In this document: positions 24,467 to 31,734 of the stretch, piece by piece
Numbering within the stretch: the stretch's first letter is position 1
How the letters are laid out: the number at the start of each line of letters is the position of its first letter
DNA from: Trebonia sp963734665
GTDB lineage: Bacteria > Actinomycetota > Actinomycetes > Streptosporangiales > Streptosporangiaceae
Direction of reading: 5' to 3'
Length of the DNA stretch: 64,000 nucleotides
NCBI GenBank assembly: GCA_963734665.1
Contig: CAVTIR010000001.1
Span: forward strand, 1 to 64,000
Notes under the pieces: generated by a model
What the model was told of the DNA's origin: nothing
The model's database searches: none
Seen by the model: only the letters and a program-made list of their open reading frames with translations
Made by a program: the position numbers and the translations under genes

Positions 24467-25644
24467 GCTGGCATCTCCCTCATGCCGGTGGTGTCCTCGA
24501 CCAGGCTGCGGAACTCCCGGCCGACCCTCGACGCGCGCTGAGCCGGGGTCAGCCCGGCGAGCAGCTCGCGGCCCCGGTTCGTGATTATCCCCTGGCGCTT
24601 CGGGCCGTCCAGCGCTGCCAGCGTCTCAGTCGCGTAGGCGAGGCCGGCGTCCGCGTCCCCTCCGGCGGCGAGGCACGCGGCCCGGTTCAGCCGGATCATC
24701 GCCCAGTCGGTGTAATCCTCCGGCGCGCACAGCTGCAGGGCGCGTTCCAGTTCGGGCCGGGCCGACGTGGTGTCGCCGAGGCGCGTCAGCGCGTCGCCGG
24801 CGTGGAACCGCAGCTGGCTCTCCGCGTACCCGAACGCGGTGGCGGCAAGCTCGTCGCCGGACAGGCGCCTGTGGATGTCCTCGGCCGTGTCCAGTGCCGC
24901 CATCGCCGCCGCGTTGTCGCCCATGGCGGCGTGGGCGCGCATCTCCAGCGCCGCCCCGAGCACCCCGCCGACGCACGGCATCCGGACTGTGTCCTGCGCC
25001 TGGCGGGCGCATGCGACCGCGCCGGGCATGTCGCCGGCGTAGTAGTAGCCGTAGGACTCCTGCGCGGTCGCCCAGGCCAGTGCAGGCCGGTTGCCGGCCT
25101 CCGCCGCGGCGTGCCGGGCGGTGCGCCCCCAGCGGCGCCATGCCTGGCGGTCCCCGGCCTTGACGAGAGTGAGGCATACCAGCCCGGACATGCGCGCGGC
25201 GGTCAGCGTCAGGCGGCGAAGCGCGGACGCGGACCGGTGGCGAGCGATCGCGAGCCGAAGGTCCGCGAGGTCCGCCGTCAGGTCGGCGAGCAGCAGCGGC
25301 GACGGGGTGTCGCGGGTGCGGTGGCCGTAGGCGGTCGTCGACGCGTCCCAGTCGTCCAGCAGTCCCGGTGACATCATGCCATCGGCGAGCGCGTCCTCGA
25401 GGGACCGGCGGACTCGCTCGGCGTCGGCCGGCGGCTCGGGTGCCCGCGCGGCCGCCTCCGCCACCGTGCCGCCGGCGTCGAGCGCGAAGTCGATCAGGCG
25501 CGCGAGGGCCGGGGGGCAGCGCCGCTGCCCGGCGATGATCTTGGACAGGCCGCCCTGGTCGTAGTTGACCTGCGCGGCCAGGCCGCGCACGGACATGTCG
25601 CTCTCGCTCATGAGGTAGCGCACTAGCTCGGTGAAGCCCGCCAT
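24463..25644 (-). CDS. XRE-type regulator with TPR-like helical domain
   Basis: This 393-residue protein has an N-terminal helix-turn-helix (about residues 3-60: LVRYLMSESDMSVRGLAAQVNYDQGGLSKIIAGQRRCPPAL). Then come about 300 residues of helical repeats typical of actinobacterial HTH-TPR regulators (AWATAQESYGYYYAGDMPGAVACARQAQ, SARPELERALQLCAPEDYTDWAMIRLNRAA). The inverted repeat at 25682-25715, upstream of its start and between it and the divergent small genes, is a natural operator candidate. It forms an operon with the GNAT gene. Its ligand or partner is unknown. Confidence 0.85.
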   Translation of the reverse strand: MAGFTELVRYLMSESDMSVRGLAAQVNYDQGGLSKIIAGQRRCPPALARLIDFALDAGGTVAEAAARAPEPPADAERVRRSLEDALADGMMSPGLLDDWDASTTAYGHRTRDTPSPLLLADLTADLADLRLAIARHRSASALRRLTLTAARMSGLVCLTLVKAGDRQAWRRWGRTARHAAAEAGNRPALAWATAQESYGYYYAGDMPGAVACARQAQDTVRMPCVGGVLGAALEMRAHAAMGDNAAAMAALDTAEDIHRRLSGDELAATAFGYAESQLRFHAGDALTRLGDTTSARPELERALQLCAPEDYTDWAMIRLNRAACLAAGGDADAGLAYATETLAALDGPKRQGIITNRGRELLAGLTPAQRASRVGREFRSLVEDTTGMREMPA

Positions 25645-25681
25645 GTCGCGCGTGCCAATCGCATTGCCGGGTTGGGGTGCT

Positions 25682-25715
25682 GGCGTGCTGACCGGGATAG
25701 CGTTGTCAGCATGCC
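25682..25715. promoter_or_regulatory. Inverted repeat operator candidate GGC(G/A)TGCTGAC
   Basis: GGCGTGCTGAC (25682-25692) and GTCAGCATGCC (25705-25715) are inverted with one mismatch, and their centres are about 23 bases apart. They lie in the 133-bp divergent region between the XRE/TPR gene and the small plus-strand genes. Binding by that regulator is inferred. Confidence 0.6.
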
Positions 25716-25777
25716 AACACTGCCAGCGTACGCCCCATTACGGGCAGTCTGCTGGTACACGCATTAGCACGGGGTGA

Positions 25778-26011
25778 ATGGGGTGGGTGATGGGCGAGGC
25801 GGCGCCGCAGGCTGCCGCGGTCGGGTCAGCTGTGCAACGGGCGCTGGAGGCGCTGCGGCTGGACTGGGACGGGGTGTACATGATTGGACGTGACGATGAG
25901 CGCGGCTGGTGGGCCGCGCGGCACGGCAGGATCGGGTCGGTTATGACGGCGAGCGAGCCGGACGAGCTGCGGGCGGCCATGGCCGAGGACTTCGGGCCGG
26001 TGAGGTCATGA
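25778..26011 (+). CDS. Small Trp-rich hypothetical protein (first of a set)
   Basis: This protein of up to 77 residues has a second possible start at ATG 25790. It has no known domain that I recognise. The central stretch, WDGVYMIGRDDERGWWAARHGRIGSVM, followed by an acidic helix (EPDELRAAMAEDFGP), recurs in altered form in the proteins at 26075 and 26353. This suggests a small beta-strand plus helix fold that was duplicated. It is divergent from the XRE/TPR regulator, a layout common for regulator/small-protein pairs such as DUF397 in actinomycetes, although this is not a DUF397 sequence that I recognise. Confidence 0.6.
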   Translation: MGWVMGEAAPQAAAVGSAVQRALEALRLDWDGVYMIGRDDERGWWAARHGRIGSVMTASEPDELRAAMAEDFGPVRS

Positions 26012-26085
26012 GCGCGGGGCTTTCCCGCAACGAGGGCCTCGGGTGGCTCGTCGACTACGGGGAGGCGGTCCCCGGTGGACGATGA
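26008..26085 (+). CDS. Possible 25-residue ORF within the small-gene operon
   Basis: ATG 26008 overlaps the previous stop (ATGA) and opens a 25-codon frame (MSAGLSRNEGLGWLVDYGEA...) that ends 11 bases inside the next gene. Its only support is tight coupling and lack of a gap. It may be a translational bridge and not a functional peptide. Confidence 0.3.
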   Translation: MSAGLSRNEGLGWLVDYGEAVPGGR

Positions 26086-26356
26086 CCCGGCGGACGTCGC
26101 CGCCGAGGTCACGGCGGCCATGCTCCGCGAGACGTTCGACCACTGGCGGATCTTCGAGAAGGACGGCCGGTGGTGCGCGATGCGGGCGGGCGCGGTTACG
26201 GGGGAAGGCCCGCGGTCGCTGATCCGCTCCCTCGTCTACGCGGTGACCCTGAGAGGGCTGGGCGAGCAGCTGTGCCTGCAGGAGTGGCTGCGGAGGATGT
26301 CGGCGGCCGAGCTTGAGACCGTGTGGCGTGACGGGCTCGCGGCGGTGGCACCGTGA
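26075..26356 (+). CDS. Small Trp-containing hypothetical protein (second of a set)
   Basis: This 93-residue protein starts at GTG 26075. Its motif HWRIFEKDGRWCAMRAGAVTGEGPRSLI parallels the neighbours' W-x-V/I-x-x-x-(D)-GRWWA-R-G pattern. The C-terminal half is helical (LCLQEWLRRMSAAELETVWRDGL). The stop overlaps the following start (GTGA). I do not recognise a function; paralogy with the flanking small genes and coupling suggest they work together. Confidence 0.6.
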   Translation: MDDDPADVAAEVTAAMLRETFDHWRIFEKDGRWCAMRAGAVTGEGPRSLIRSLVYAVTLRGLGEQLCLQEWLRRMSAAELETVWRDGLAAVAP

Positions 26357-26532
26357 CTCGGCTCGCGCCTGAGGTGGAGTTCGCGCGCTGGCACGTGTGG
26401 CGGTCGGACAAGGGCCGCTGGTGGGCGACCAGGACCGGGCGCAACGCGCAGCTTAACGCGTCTGACGTCCCGATGACCGTGGACGCCCGCAGCGAGGAAG
26501 AACTGCGGGAGCTGCTCAACGCGTACCGCTGA
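26353..26532 (+). CDS. Small Trp-rich hypothetical protein (third of a set)
   Basis: This 59-residue protein starts at GTG 26353, overlapping the previous stop. It reads ARWHVWRSDKGRWWATRTGRNA, then VTVDARSEEELRELLNAYR-like sequence: a beta-hairpin-like Trp motif followed by an acidic helix, the clearest form of the pattern shared with 25778-26011 and 26075-26356. Function is unknown. No terminator is evident after it. Confidence 0.6.
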   Translation: MTRLAPEVEFARWHVWRSDKGRWWATRTGRNAQLNASDVPMTVDARSEEELRELLNAYR

Positions 26533-26700
26533 CTCCATCCGGGCCCGGACCCGGCGGACTGATGGCGCGGGTCAGGGCGCGCCAGCAAGCGGCACCCTCG
26601 TCGGCGGCACGTCCCGGGAAACCGGCACGTTGAAGGCGGAAGCGCTGGTCAGCGTACTACTTGACATGGAATGTACGCCCATCACGGAAGGACCCGGCAC

Positions 26701-27272
26701 GTGAGCCAGCCCCGGCCGCTGACCGTCACCGAGTGGCGCGAGTACCTCCGCGGCTACAGTGCCGAATCCTCGACTCGGACTACCTGCGCAAGCTGGAAGC
26801 CCACGGCGATGCGGAGTCCGCGGTGTCCCCGGCCCAGCCTGAAGCTGGATGGCTTGGCTACGAGCCAGTGAGCGAGGAGGCGCTTGCCGAGGCAGAACAC
26901 CGGCTTGGCAGCAGGCTGCCGCCGTCATACCGCAACTTCCTGCTGGCCAGCAATGGCTGGAGCACCATGCAGAACTGCGTCGACCTGTTCGAGGCCGATA
27001 AGATCGGGTGGTTCCCCGATCTTGATCCCGAGCTCCTCGATGCCTGGTCCGACCCGGGCTTGTCCTACTTCGCCGAGGATCTCGCGGTGCTCAAGCGGTC
27101 CCTACCGATCGGCGCCGACGACGGCGGCCCCGGCTGCTACTGGCTGCTGCACGCCGACAGCGTCGCTGGCAATGGAGAGTGGACCGCCTATGAATGGTGG
27201 ACGGGTGACGGTGACGACCCGGAACCGCATGACGACTTCGCCGCGATGGCGACCAGAACAGCCAACGGCTAG
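26701..27272 (+). pseudogene. SMI1/KNR4 family protein with an N-terminal frameshift
   Basis: The start at GTG 26701 reads VSQPRPLTVTEWREYLRGYSAE, and the family sequence continues one frame away from about 26762: ILDSDYLRKLEAHGDA, GWLGYEPVSEEALAEAEHRLGSRLPPSYRNFLLASNGWS, YEWWTGDGDDPEPHDDF. Restoring one A at GAATCC would join them. SMI1/KNR4 (SUKH) proteins include many immunity proteins to polymorphic toxins, and others of unknown role. No toxin gene is adjacent. The single-base break could be decay or sequencing error, so the gene may be intact in the organism. Confidence 0.65.
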
Positions 27273-27479
27273 TCGTTCGCGACCGCTGTCAGACCGGCTC
27301 TCAGAACGCCCTGCGCGTGTCTTGCGCTTGGGTCTTGGACAGTAGCCGCGACAAGCTTCAGCTCCATGCTGAGGCGGGCACTTGCTGCGATTACGGGCGA
27401 TATCCTCACCTGGCAGGACCAGGGAGGCGTAACGCCGCCGGGCTGCCTAACCGGGCACGGCCAAGCCGAGGAGGACGTG

Positions 27480-28901
27480 ATGAGCGGGCGGATGCTCGGC
27501 GGCCGGTATGAGCTGGGCGCTTCGCTGGGCGCGGGCGGCATGGCGACGGTATGGCAGGCCACCGACCTGCTCCTTGGCCGGCAGGTCGCGGTCAAGGTGC
27601 TTCGTGAGCAGTACGCCCTCGACCCGTCGTTCCTGGCCCGGTTCCAGCGCGAGGCCCGGCACGCGGCCTCGGTCAGTGACCCGCGCATAGTTACCGTGTT
27701 CGACTGCGGCGTGGACGCCGGGGCGCCGTTCATCGTGATGGAACTGGTGTCCGGGCGGACCCTGCGGCAGGTACTCGATCAGGCGCGGGTGCTGTCCGCC
27801 GGGGAAGCCGTTTCGGTCGCCGCCGAGATGTGCGCGGCACTGGAGGTGGCGCACGCCGCCGGGCTGGTGCACCGCGACATCAAGCCCGCCAACGTGCTGG
27901 TCACCAGCGGCGGGCAGATCAAGATCCTGGACTTCGGCATCGCCCGGATGGCCCAGTCCGCCGGCCTGACCCAGACCGGGACGCTGATCGGCACCGCCGA
28001 GTACCTGTCGCCCGAGCAGGCCGCCGGCCAGGCCGGCCCGCGGGCCGACCTGTACGCGGTCGGCTGCGTCCTGTACGAGATGCTCACCGGCACGCCCCCC
28101 TTCACCGCCGATTCCCCCGCCGCGCTGGTCTACCGGCACGTCCACGACCAGCCCGCACCGCCATCGGCCCGGCGCCCCGGCCTGCCCCCGCAGGTGGACG
28201 AACTGGTCCTGCGGCTGCTCGCCAAGGACCCCGCCGCCCGCCCGGGCAGCGCCGCCGCCGCCCGCGCCGCCCTGCTCGCCGCAGTCTCCGCCGGCCCTGC
28301 CGCAGCGGTGGCCAGCCAGGCCACGGCCCCCGGCAGCCAGGGGCTGACCCGCACGCTGCCCGTCACGGCTCCGCCGCCGCGCCGGACCTGGCCGCGGGCG
28401 CTGATACCCGTGGCAGCCGCCGTCCTTGGGGCCGCGGCGGCGCTGCTGGCGGTAACGCTCACCAGCCACCCCGCGCCGGCCGTAGCCGACCCGTCAACAC
28501 CCGCGCCGTCAGCCGCGGCGCACCACACCGTGGCGGCAAAACCTAAGGCATCCCCCGCACCACACCACACCGCAGCCGCCAGCCCCAGCACCCCGGCCGT
28601 GCCGACGATGGCCGCTGCCGCCGGTGACCTGGTCCGCGACCTGGAGGCCGGCGTGCAGGACGGCCAGGTGACCCCGCAGGCCGGGCAGAACATGTTCGGG
28701 CACCTGCAGCCGCTGCTGTTCAACCCCGGCGGCCAGCAACCGCAGCAGGCCGCCCAGCAGGACCAGCAGCAGTACCAGCAGATCGTCCAGGCCTTCGACC
28801 AGGGCACGAGCCAGGGGCAGATCACCGGCAGCACGACAATCACGACACTGCAAAACGACCTGAACGAACTCGACCGCACCCTCCCATCCGCGGCCGCATA
28901 A
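27480..28901 (+). CDS. Hanks-type Ser/Thr protein kinase with membrane anchor
   Basis: This 473-residue receptor-like kinase has a Gly loop GAGGMATV (residues 17-24), catalytic Lys39 (VAVKVL), HRDIKPAN with Asp133, DFG at 151-153, and GTAEYLSPEQ in the activation segment. The kinase domain ends near 275. A Pro/Ala linker leads to a transmembrane helix at about 305-328 and an extracytoplasmic tail with Ala/Pro/His-rich repeats and a Gln-rich helix (QQPQQAAQQDQQQYQQ). It has no PASTA repeats, so it is not PknB. ATG 27480 follows GAGGAGG. The ligand and targets are unknown. Confidence 0.93.
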   Translation: MSGRMLGGRYELGASLGAGGMATVWQATDLLLGRQVAVKVLREQYALDPSFLARFQREARHAASVSDPRIVTVFDCGVDAGAPFIVMELVSGRTLRQVLDQARVLSAGEAVSVAAEMCAALEVAHAAGLVHRDIKPANVLVTSGGQIKILDFGIARMAQSAGLTQTGTLIGTAEYLSPEQAAGQAGPRADLYAVGCVLYEMLTGTPPFTADSPAALVYRHVHDQPAPPSARRPGLPPQVDELVLRLLAKDPAARPGSAAAARAALLAAVSAGPAAAVASQATAPGSQGLTRTLPVTAPPPRRTWPRALIPVAAAVLGAAAALLAVTLTSHPAPAVADPSTPAPSAAAHHTVAAKPKASPAPHHTAAASPSTPAVPTMAAAAGDLVRDLEAGVQDGQVTPQAGQNMFGHLQPLLFNPGGQQPQQAAQQDQQQYQQIVQAFDQGTSQGQITGSTTITTLQNDLNELDRTLPSAAA

Positions 28902-29126
28902 ACAGGGCCCGCAGACCGCCCCGAACCCTGGGCCTGCGGCTCAGCATCCCCCGAGTCGGCCCGCGATCCCCCATACACCCGGTCCCAGCTCATCGGCAAC
29001 GAGATCCACCATCACGCATAGCACGGCCCGACCAACCATGTAAGTGCTTTTGCAGTACCAGTGAGCGCTCCCCCGCCCAGTGTCGGGACGACGCGCACGG
29101 GTCGACAGGGGATCGCAGCGATTGAT

Positions 29127-29270
29127 CTAGCGGACAGCTCTGACGGTGTAGTTGCGAAGCAGGACGATGCCGGTGAAGAACAGCCCGAGATCACCCGCGA
29201 CGCCCGACCACAGCAGGTACCAGACGCCCGACGCCGACGCGAGCCCGGCGTGAACGTACAGCCATCTCAC
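29127..29270 (-). CDS. Small phage/plasmid-like membrane protein
   Basis: A 47-residue frame (RWLYVHAGLASASGVWYLLWSGVAGDLGLFF...) has an aromatic, probably membrane-inserted centre ending in RNYTVRAVR. I have seen similar W-Y-x-x-W-S-G-x-x-x-D-L proteins in actinophages and plasmids, but cannot name the family. GTG 29270 overlaps the stop of the upstream small ORF (GTGA). The set may be a prophage or plasmid relic. Confidence 0.4.
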   Translation of the reverse strand: MRWLYVHAGLASASGVWYLLWSGVAGDLGLFFTGIVLLRNYTVRAVR

Positions 29271-29395
29271 CGGGTCACCGCCGGGTCGACCGCCGCGCAG
29301 CAGTCTTCCAGCAGCTCGCCGGACCACGCGCACCGCTGCCGTAGCTGCTGCCCGACCTGAAGCTGACCCCCGGCGATGTGCGTAATCGCGGTCAT
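29267..29395 (-). CDS. Small hypothetical protein, phage/plasmid-like
   Basis: A 42-residue frame from ATG 29395 reads MTAITHIAGGQLQVGQQLRQ, then RCAWSGELLEDCCAAVDP. It has three Cys near an acidic stretch. The evidence is a clean frame, coupling to the next small gene and loose resemblance to short phage proteins. Function is unknown. Confidence 0.35.
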   Translation of the reverse strand: MTAITHIAGGQLQVGQQLRQRCAWSGELLEDCCAAVDPAVTR

Positions 29396-29500
29396 GCCGC
29401 TCTGTTACGGAAAGTCCGTTAGCAGGCCGCCGCGCACCGTCCGGCCGGGACGGAGGCAGCCGTCCCTGCCACGCCGGAGGAACCCACCCCGGCGCTGCCC

Positions 29501-29632
29501 GTGCTGCCGGCGAGCGTCACCATCACCCCGGAGGACGGCGTAGCGATGCCCGACGACCGCGACCGCAAGGCGATGGAGCGGTTCTTCACCCGCCCTGAGG
29601 CGGACGACCAAAAGGAAGCCGGACGCTCGTGA
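29501..29632 (+). CDS. Short plus-strand ORF or 3' gene remnant
   Basis: The frame LPASVTITPEDGVAMPDDRDRKAMERFF...AGRS-stop is codon-biased and in-frame upstream to about 29419, where a stop occurs. It could be a 43-residue protein from GTG 29501 or the remaining tail of a lost gene. No family is recognised. Confidence 0.3.
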   Translation: MLPASVTITPEDGVAMPDDRDRKAMERFFTRPEADDQKEAGRS

Positions 29633-29686
29633 TGTGTGCCCGAGGTGTGCCCTGGCCGTCCGCGTGTGCCGCTGGCGTGGCGCCCG

Positions 29687-30340
29687 TCAGCCGAGATTCA
29701 ACCCGACCGGGCAGCTCACGCCGGTGCTGTGGTCGGGACAGTAGCCGTGCGGGACCTTGTACAGGTACTGCTGGTGGTAGTCCTCGGCAAAGTAAAACTC
29801 GCTGGCCGGGACGATCTCCGTGGCGATGTCGCCGTAGCCGCGCTCGCTCAGCCGCTTCTGGAAGTCAGCGGCTGACTGCTCGGCCGCGGCCTTCTGCGCC
29901 TGGCTGTGGTAGAAGATCGCCGACCGGTATTGCGTCCCGATGTCGTTGCCCTGCCGCATGCCCTGCGTCGGGTCGTGCGACTCCCAGAACACCTTCAGGA
30001 GCTGCTGGTAGGACACCTTCGCCGGGTCGAACACGACCCGGACGGTCTCCGCGTGGCCGGTCTGCCCGGAGCAGACCTCCTCGTAGGTGGGGTTGGGGGT
30101 AAAACCGCCCTCGTAGCCCACCGCGGTCGTGAACACGCCGGGGACCTGCCAGAAGGTCCGCTCCTCGCCCCAGAAGCAGCCAAGCGCGAACTCCGCGATC
30201 TCGCTGCCCTCCGGGTAGGGCCCCTCCAGCGGGGTGTGCAGGACCTCGTGTTGGGCCGGCACCGGCAGCGGCATCGACCGGCCAGGCAAGGCGTCCTCCG
30301 CGCTGACCATCTGCGTCTTCCTGAATCCAAAAATGCTCAC
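29687..30340 (-). CDS. msrA: Peptide-methionine (S)-S-oxide reductase
   Basis: This 217-residue repair enzyme reduces Met-(S)-sulfoxide in proteins. The catalytic Cys is in FALGCFWGEE (about residue 55), with GYEGGFTPNPTYEEVCSGQTGHAETV, FWESHDPTQGMRQGNDIGTQYRSAIF and EDYHQQYLYK, all standard for MsrA. Two Cys near the C terminus (HGYCPDH, GVSCPVG) are the likely resolving residues used with thioredoxin. GTG 30340 is preferred because GGAGGC lies just upstream. It stands alone. Confidence 0.95.
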   Translation of the reverse strand: MSIFGFRKTQMVSAEDALPGRSMPLPVPAQHEVLHTPLEGPYPEGSEIAEFALGCFWGEERTFWQVPGVFTTAVGYEGGFTPNPTYEEVCSGQTGHAETVRVVFDPAKVSYQQLLKVFWESHDPTQGMRQGNDIGTQYRSAIFYHSQAQKAAAEQSAADFQKRLSERGYGDIATEIVPASEFYFAEDYHQQYLYKVPHGYCPDHSTGVSCPVGLNLG

Positions 30341-30457
30341 CGTGCCTCCTTCTTCCCGCCTCCACAACCACAGTACGGGGAGGAACGTTCCGCGTTACAT
30401 ACCCCCTGCGAGGCGCCCTCCCCCGCGAGCCAAAAGAGCGCGGCAGGGCGCGGGAAA

Positions 30458-31459
30458 CTAAGAAGTGCGGGTGTTCACAAAGTCACAGAGGGACTCGAAG
30501 GCGGCGCGGGCCGGGACGTCGGGGAGCCGCACTAGCCGGGCCCTTGCGTCGCTGATCTGCGTCCGGACCGTCTCCCTGGCCTCCTCGACCGCGGGCGATG
30601 TCCGGAGCAGGCCAAGGGCCTCCGCGTGCAGCACCGGGTCGGTGAGGTCGCCGTCGGAGAGCAGCTCGCGCAGCCGGACGGCATCCGCGTCGGGCGACGT
30701 GCCCCGCAGCGCGTAGAGGACCGGCAGCGTCCGCACGCCCTGGCGCAGGTCGGTACCCTGTTCCTTGCCTGACTCTGCCGAGGTAGACGCGATGTCGAGC
30801 ACGTCGTCTGAAAGCTGCCAGGCCACCCCGATCCGCAGGCAGGCGTCCGAGATCAGGTCCGCCATCTCGTCGGGCAGCCCGGAGAACATCGCGCCGAACC
30901 GCCCGGACGTGGCGATCAGCGACCCGGTCTTCTCCGTGATGACGTGCATGTAGTGGTCGAGCGGGTCCTCACCAGGCCGTACGCCGACCGTCTCAAGCAG
31001 TTGCCCGTCGACGAGACGGGCGAAGGTCTCCGCCTGGATCCTGATGGCGTCAGGCCCGAGGTCGGCGAGGATGCGGGACGCCCTGGCGAACAGGTAGTCG
31101 CCCGCCAGGATGGCGATCGAGTTGCCGAAGCGCGAGTTGGCCGACTCGCGGCCGCGCCTGATGGACGCCTCGTCCATGACGTCGTCATGGAACAGGGTCG
31201 CCAGATGGGTCAGTTCGATAGCGACCGCGGCGGGCACGATCCGCTTGTCGCGGCAGTCACCGAACCGGGCGGCAAGCAGCACAAGCATGGCACGGAAGCG
31301 CTTACCTCCTGCCTGCATCATGTGCCGGGAGACCTCGGCGAACATCTCATCGCCGCCGAAGGACGTGTCCCCCAGGGCTGCTTCGACGACGGCGAGGTCC
31401 TCGGCCATCTCCGCGGACAGGGCCGCGTCGGCGAGGTCGACGGGAACAGCGATGGTCAC
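30458..31459 (-). CDS. Polyprenyl diphosphate synthase (menaquinone side chain)
   Basis: This 333-residue trans-isoprenyl diphosphate synthase has a first Asp-rich motif DDVMD (in LATLFHDDVMDEASIRRGR), a second DDVLD (VAWQLSDDVLDIAS), and GGKRFRAML near the N terminus. It condenses isopentenyl diphosphate units onto an allylic primer; chain length cannot be read safely from sequence. It is the last gene after the nuo operon on this strand, an arrangement seen in Streptomyces, which suggests it makes the menaquinone tail for the quinone pool used by complex I. A strong terminator separates it from nuoN. Confidence 0.9.
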   Translation of the reverse strand: MTIAVPVDLADAALSAEMAEDLAVVEAALGDTSFGGDEMFAEVSRHMMQAGGKRFRAMLVLLAARFGDCRDKRIVPAAVAIELTHLATLFHDDVMDEASIRRGRESANSRFGNSIAILAGDYLFARASRILADLGPDAIRIQAETFARLVDGQLLETVGVRPGEDPLDHYMHVITEKTGSLIATSGRFGAMFSGLPDEMADLISDACLRIGVAWQLSDDVLDIASTSAESGKEQGTDLRQGVRTLPVLYALRGTSPDADAVRLRELLSDGDLTDPVLHAEALGLLRTSPAVEEARETVRTQISDARARLVRLPDVPARAAFESLCDFVNTRTS

Positions 31460-31512
31460 ACGAACTCCATGTCGTCGGCGTGCCTAACACCAGCGTACAA
31501 ACCAGTTGTCTT

Positions 31513-31543
31513 CCGGGGGGACAACCCCCGGTACCCCCCGATG
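31513..31543 (-). repeat. GC hairpin in the 5' region of the polyprenyl synthase
   Basis: On the minus strand GGGGG-TTGT-CCCCC forms a tetraloop hairpin about 55-85 bases before the start codon. Close relatives of this element, with TCGT loops, precede nuoD (46127-46146) and rplY (56975-57004). Confidence 0.6.
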
Positions 31544-31546
31544 TCG

Positions 31547-31600
31547 GCACCGGGCGGGCCTGATCGCAAAATCCGCGTTCGTATCAGGCCCGCCCGGTGC
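31547..31600 (-). terminator. Strong terminator after nuoN
   Basis: GCACCGGGCGGGCCTGAT (31547-31564) pairs perfectly with 31583-31600, an 18-bp stem with an 18-base loop, 135 bases after the nuoN stop on the minus strand. It likely ends the nuo transcript. Confidence 0.88.
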
Positions 31601-31734
31601 AGACCAAAGCTTCAGCTGGCCCTGCAAGTTACCAGGGTAGCAAACGGCCGCCGCCGCTCCCGGAACCGCCAACGCATATGCGGTCGTGCGGGGAGCGGCC
31701 GGCGGCCATCGGGGTAAACCTGGGGAACCCGCGG

